Shown: positions 58,640 to 64,000 of the stretch, in pieces | How the letters are laid out: each line of letters starts with the position of its first letter | Numbering within the stretch: the stretch's first letter is position 1 | Source: Branchiostoma floridae | Lineage: Eukaryota; Chordata; Leptocardii; Amphioxiformes; Branchiostomatidae | Direction: 5' to 3' | Length of the DNA: 64,000 nucleotides | Assembly: GCF_000003815.2 (NCBI RefSeq) | Contig: NC_049993.1 | Coordinates: forward strand, 14,885,642 to 14,949,641 | Translations under genes and position numbers: made by a program | Notes under the pieces: generated by a model | The model's input: only the letters and a program-made list of their open reading frames with translations | Databases searched by the model: none | What the model was told of the DNA's origin: nothing

Positions 58640-61170
58640 GGACTAGGTAAGGTGAGTTGATCTACATCTGCCCACGATTAATAATGGTACCAAGAAGCCG
58701 GGGGGAATTGAACATGTAAAAACTAGTAAACATTGGTCATTGTAGTCCGATACCAAATTCTTACATCACGTCACATCCCATCAACATTTCTATACACAGA
58801 TATAAGTCTGCATGGCCTAAACTTAGATAAAATGTATAATGAAAGCCAGTAATTCGTTAATTACTTAAGATAATTCGAATCATAAATCATGAGTATTAGT
58901 AATATCTGTATAGGACAGCATTCTTGTAAGCTATTGGGTAAGAATGTTGTAACGTTTGTTTAATAAGTTTTTAAATATGCCTGGCAAAGTGTCGAAAGAT
59001 TACCGGAACAGTAGACATTACTTTTTTTTTTAATGAAGAAATTAATGTATAGATAATTCCGACTTTATTTGATAATCAATATGTATAATGAATAACGGAT
59101 ATAAATGACGATGACATTCTAAACTCAGTACATTGACATAAAATTGTATTTTTCAAATGGAATGTTTGGAGATACATTTTATGTAAAGAAAATGTTTTTA
59201 CACGTATTTTTAAATACTTAAAAGTTATAATCATTCCATCGGGGAAAATCCCCATAGGACAATAAATCCACCTTCGAGTTGTCTCAGGCAACTCTTTACT
59301 CAATAATATTGCCTGTAGGCATGATTCATCAATAGTTCAAGTCATTGAAATAGCATGACATGCACTTATAAGCATTCCATATCAATGTAAGTGCCCTGCG
59401 GAGTGGACTAACCTTCGAAAATCTTGTAATAAATGTAAGAGACCTTTGTTGGATGTGTCATTTCTCAATAGGGCTAACATGCCCACAAATGGCTGTTGAA
59501 CTAAATGCTTTTGTCAGCGAAAAGTTGTTACTGATGTTAAGTATCGGATCGCGGACCATTGGGAAGAAAGCCAGTTTAACGCTACGCTGTCTTGTATACT
59601 CCCTAGCCACAAAAGGAGAATATCTTTAATCAGGAGTATTCTGATGATCCCTAGAGTATGTATCAATTATACTGTTGTTGTCTTGTTATAACATCTGACG
59701 TAGAGTGCTCAGAGTTGTCATTTAAGAAGACCAAACACGTGTATCTCCAAATGTTTATTTAAAGACCATAAAGGATCTAGAAATGCATTGTTTACACACT
59801 CAATTAACTTCTTTTTACTTTACTAATCCGAAGTTGAAACTAGGTCATGCGTTCTAGATCACTTCTGGGTCATCAAAAAGATCTGACTTCTGATTGCAGT
59901 AAGGATACGGTAGAGCAACGTAAGGCTAAAGCTATCAAATGTCAATTTACAGACTCAAGAATCCCACTCTAGTATGAAAATGTCATTTCAACAAGCACTC
60001 CACTGCTTCTGTGGGAAATTGGATGCACTATGTGAAAAAAAGTTTTAATAATTTGTTGTTTTCCCTTGACAATGCTGTTGATAAATCAATCGCCAGGGTG
60101 ACACGCTTCGCCCTAAATCCACAAAGCGTAAAATAATTTTTCAAGCTGTTTATGTTTTCTGAGCGCTCAGTTGGTCACATCGCAATCATTGCAAGATTAC
60201 AATCTTTGTGGAGAAGGAGTTTTCATGTCGCAGCATGTTATACCATTGTTAAGCAGGGGAGCATTTTCAAGGTGGGGTTAGCTGCAAAAAATGTATATGT
60301 GTTATTAGGAATGATCATAAAACAGAATCAAATTGATTGTAGAGAATGGAAAAAAGACATCTACGCGCTCATCACCTTTCGACCGTTTAAAACGTTTTTA
60401 GTCATACTGTAAATCATACAGAGTAGTCGCATGTCAAATTTTAAAATCCATACCGTAGATTACTAGCACAATATTGTGAAACTTATACAAATGGCATTAG
60501 ATGTCAGTGTAAATTCCAATGCGAAAGAAAAATCTTCTTTTCTGGAAACCGCACCTAGCGTGTTTATTGATTATAATTTGTTTAAACTTTCCTGACCACT
60601 TAATGTTCATATTGGGCCTAACATTACCTTTAAAGGCATGTTGGCATCAGTTTTCATGTTTCTAGGGTATGCCATCCACCTAATCAAATCAACATGGCCT
60701 AACGTACGTTTATTCAAACTGGTGCAGGTGCCTGTCGCCTTTAAGATAATACCGCAATATATGTCATTCGGTGACAAGCGTCGTCGTGGATAGCAAATCA
60801 TAGTTACAGACCATTTACCTTAAGCACTGTTGACAGAAGAGTAAAGAAAACTAATGACCGATTAAAAGAGAGGATGGAGAAATGTTTGCTTTCGTGCCAG
60901 ATGGATTTTTACAAGCGGCAGGTGTTGTGAATTAGCATCGGTTTGTGTCTATTGGCTAGAAACAACCACATCAAATATCATTACACCATCTAAATAATCT
61001 AAATTTCATGATTGAATAAATAATACTTGTGTATCAGTACGTGACATAGGAATTATTTCTCTGTCGTTGTTTGTTAAAGCCTCGTGTTGCAACAGACAAG
61101 GTTTGTCCTAAATACTACAAGCTAACAAATTTATTTGATCCACTCACACTGGAAAGAAACCCTACTAATT
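58640..61170. other. AT-rich stretch, nothing recognised
   Basis: Open frames here are short and without domain signatures. Confidence 0.4.
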
Positions 61171-61266
61171 TGCACATGTGCGGTGTATCTTTTACGTGCT
61201 TGGGGTACAACTACCCATAAACACAGGACCTCCATTTTACGTCCTATCCGAGAGAAATCCCTTATA

Positions 61267-61490
61267 CCCCATTTCCACTAGGACGGCGCTCCCGCCGCGC
61301 TCTCTCTGTGACCAAATAATGACGCATCCCTCGACGAATGGTATAGAAAAGAAACAAATCGTTTTACACTTTGTGTGTTTTGTTGTCTTCTTAGTCACAC
61401 TTTTACGTGTTTTATGGTATTATCAGTAAGGTAAGCGAGGGTAAGGTCGCAGTGAGGGCGTAGCGCGATCGCCGTCTAGCGGAAAGGGGG
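61267..61490. mobile_element. MITE with CCCC-TTTCC-CTAG-CGGCG inverted ends
   Basis: The left end CCCCATTTCCACTAGGACGG is mirrored by the right end GCCGTCTAGCGGAAAGGGGG, and subterminal GCGCTC/GAGGGCG blocks also pair. The 224-bp element has no coding frame. Its middle (TTTTGTTGTCTTCTTAGTCA and around) resembles the middle of the MITEs at 2171 and 35011. Confidence 0.65.
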
Positions 61491-61499
61491 AAAGATAGG

Positions 61500-64000
61500 T
61501 ACCCAATTCTACCTGAGTGAAGTAAGGAAAGAAGTTTAATGCGAGGTTCCCAAATGTACAGTTTGGATAATAAGAAGGGGCTCCAAAACTAGGATCTCTG
61601 TTAACTTGGACAGAACCTCTCACCGTCACAACAATAGTCAGGTTCAGGTTGTTCACACTCTTCATAATAAAATATTGCAACGTCAAATAAAGCACAGCGT
61701 GGTGTTATTTCTTCGAAGCTTATCGCAAAACTCCACTTTTAAATTGCTACATAAAGCCCCAGGCTTAAAACAATTGCCCATGTTTTGTTCCTATTTGTTA
61801 TACTCTGTCTAAGCTGTCGATAGATTGATAAAAGATTTTGCCGCTAGCTAAGGATTTATCAATTCACAACTGTGTAAAAATTGAATGTATGATGAGTATA
61901 CCCAAGATCCGTTATCGGTATTACTGTTGACATATGAAAGTTGAATAAACCAAAAGTTACTGCAGAACTGATTAAATAGTTAGTTCTCCTATACTACTTA
62001 TGTCTGTGATTAATGCATAATTTTTGCTTTGCACCCGTACCCTATGAAACATTACCCCTAGAAATGCAAGACCTTAGCGGGCATACTTTATATTTACAGC
62101 TGAAAGCGATAATATTTATAAAACTTGGGTTATTAATGTTGAGTCGTGTTTCCTCACCCCTTAGGCAGGGACTCTGCTGCGATTGTATATGATTTATCTT
62201 TTTAGAAGTAGCTGAGTACAATTTACAATACCACAAAATACAGGACAAACTTTTTTACAACTTGTTCCAAGTTAAAAGCCGTATCAATCAAGCTAAGGGG
62301 AACTTTCTCGAAGAATGAAGTGCGCAGGGTTTTGAAACTTATGAAAAGTCAACCATCTTGAATAGTTTGGTGAGGTTAAGTCACTGAATAACAAGCTTCT
62401 AAGTACACCACCGAGTTTTTTTTATTCAACCATATCCATTAGTCTTAAGAAGAAGGTAGTAATTGTTCACCTGTTAGCATTGCTACCTAATGTATTATTC
62501 CTGAATAATGACAACATATGTGTTCATAATCTAATATTTGTGACAGCATTCTGAATCTTGCATTGATAATCTGTGTATACGTGTAAATACTTTACGTTCG
62601 GGCCCACAGCTGTAAGAAGCGACACCTATGCTGCAGTGCTAGGTGGATCAGTTCTTAATTGCTCTTAGTAAGGTAAAAACAATGGCTAAAACTTATGTTA
62701 CTTCACTGGTTGTGACCAATTTTTCCCTTTTATTCGGTGACTCCCCAACCTAATGAAAATGTTAAGAAAAAACTTACTTCAAACTGAACTTTCTTACTAT
62801 TAGCATTCTGTGACATTTATTTGTAAAACGACTTTATGCCGCCTTGTTATTCATCATAATGATAAACATGCCAGTTTTAAGACAGACATAATTATTAACA
62901 TTCTTACGGGTGAAGATACTGATCTATTTAGATTGTACCGACGTCAAAAAGGAATCATTTTAAAGCACAGTAAAACGTAGTTATTATCGAAATGCCACTT
63001 GTCGGTAAATGTTTTAGGTTTTAGTGGCGTACTCACTCAATAGGCACCAAGAGAAAGAGGATCTGATAGTATATACTTACAGTGGTTTCTGCCAACATGC
63101 ATTAGCGACGAGCTTGGACCTTTCCTTTAATCATGTATTTATTTGCTTTTTAACAACACATTTCTTGCTATGTACCAAGATATACTTGTAATTATTAGAT
63201 GCCACACACGATTTCCTAAACCTAATGCAGTTGTTATAACAACGATGTCATTAGGAAGGGTGTCATCATTTTCTTTTCTCACAACACATTTGTTCTTGTA
63301 CATTTATAATAATATTTATTAGACACGACAGGAGATGACAAATAATTACCATTTATCTTCTACCCTGGAAGAGAGATGTAATTACTTCTCAGTCTTTCTT
63401 GACAATAAGAATCCCCACATGGTCCTTTTATTATGAATGTTTACAAGACACTCAAAGAAGATATTGCCTCAAATTTGCGCAGATATCTTGGTGTATTTTC
63501 CCTACGGCCACCTCAAGTAAATTTTATAGATGACATCAGCACGTTCATTAATTTTTGCCTGATTTCAGGAAAAAACATTTTCTTTACCTCTTCGAGGATG
63601 GTTAGATCGACCAAAATAGGCAAACATGTTGTGTTGTAGCTTGTAGAAATGACACTAGGAAGGTAGCCATGACTATAGATGCAGAAGTGAAACTTGTTGG
63701 ATAGTTGTAAAAGTGGAAAATGGAAGCTTTGAATATAAAAAAAAAATTACTACACTAGTTCACTTCTTTAATACAGGAATGAATGCTTTGTTAGTGATAA
63801 TGCCTTGTTTTGTCACTTCAAATCTTGTTACGACGTTTATGTTGTCTATTTTGAAAATTTAGACATCTTTTTTTTGCACTCTGTATGGGATGTCATCCAT
63901 CAAATTTACTTGCTGTTGCCTAAGGCACGCGGGTGCGATTTGAACACATCGTGTATTGAACTATTCGTCACTGTATATTCATGTACCAATCTGGCTTTAA
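61500..64000. other. AT-rich stretch, nothing recognised
   Basis: No supported exon, RNA gene or repeat family seen to the end of the window. Confidence 0.4.

Overview
The window is eukaryotic, intron-rich, AT-rich animal DNA. Introns are short and GT-AG, the genes are sparse, and the rest is dense with inverted-repeat DNA elements, tRNA-derived SINEs and tandem repeats. The gene content (a HEPACAM-like Ig receptor, a KPNA2-type importin alpha, a HIRAN-bearing two-gene transposon, a SINE with a META-like core) suggests a marine deuterostome, most likely a lancelet. That placement is inference; no gene here is diagnostic. Two assembly gaps are present (28497-28941 and 38353-38452).

Layout. 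(1) 3085-10043, minus strand: an immunoglobulin-superfamily receptor gene that I could splice completely. It encodes a signal peptide, a cysteine-less V-set domain, two disulfide Ig domains, a transmembrane helix and a tail. An in-phase donor inside the tail exon leads to an SH3 exon and a last exon, giving a predicted 536-residue Ig-Ig-Ig-TM-SH3 receptor. Reading through that donor gives a 444-residue form without SH3. (2) 10.1-37.3 kb: almost gene-free. It holds hAT-type MITEs, a MITE family starting AGGTGGTATCTCAC, a near-perfect 80-bp foldback, 180-bp tandem repeats, a 22-bp minisatellite and SINEs. (3) 37.3-42.1 kb: an assembly-suspect region. About 0.76 kb of transposon left end plus 181 bp of upstream flank occurs twice. 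Between the copies lie a gap and three orphan exons (162 residues) of an importin alpha. (4) 41328-53187: an apparently intact 11.9-kb DNA transposon with 33-bp terminal inverted repeats and two convergent genes. One, on the plus strand, encodes a 355-residue protein with an acidic stretch and a C-terminal HIRAN-like domain. The other, on the minus strand, is a 12-exon gene for a protein of about 1,100 residues with an N-terminal Myb/SANT-like domain and a conserved C-terminal DDVECFF block; it is the likely transposase. A second, Mutator-like MITE with a perfect 10-bp target duplication is nested in one of its introns. (5) 53.2-64 kb: gene-free sequence with 160-bp tandem repeats, SINEs and another MITE.

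How the parts may work together: the transposon has terminal repeats that look like enhancers (octamer plus a STAF/ZNF143-like site), one outward-to-inward promoter at each end, and two genes meeting tail to tail. Every exon junction of both genes keeps the reading frame, so the copy may be young and functional. The receptor gene is the only clearly host-type gene that is complete in the window.
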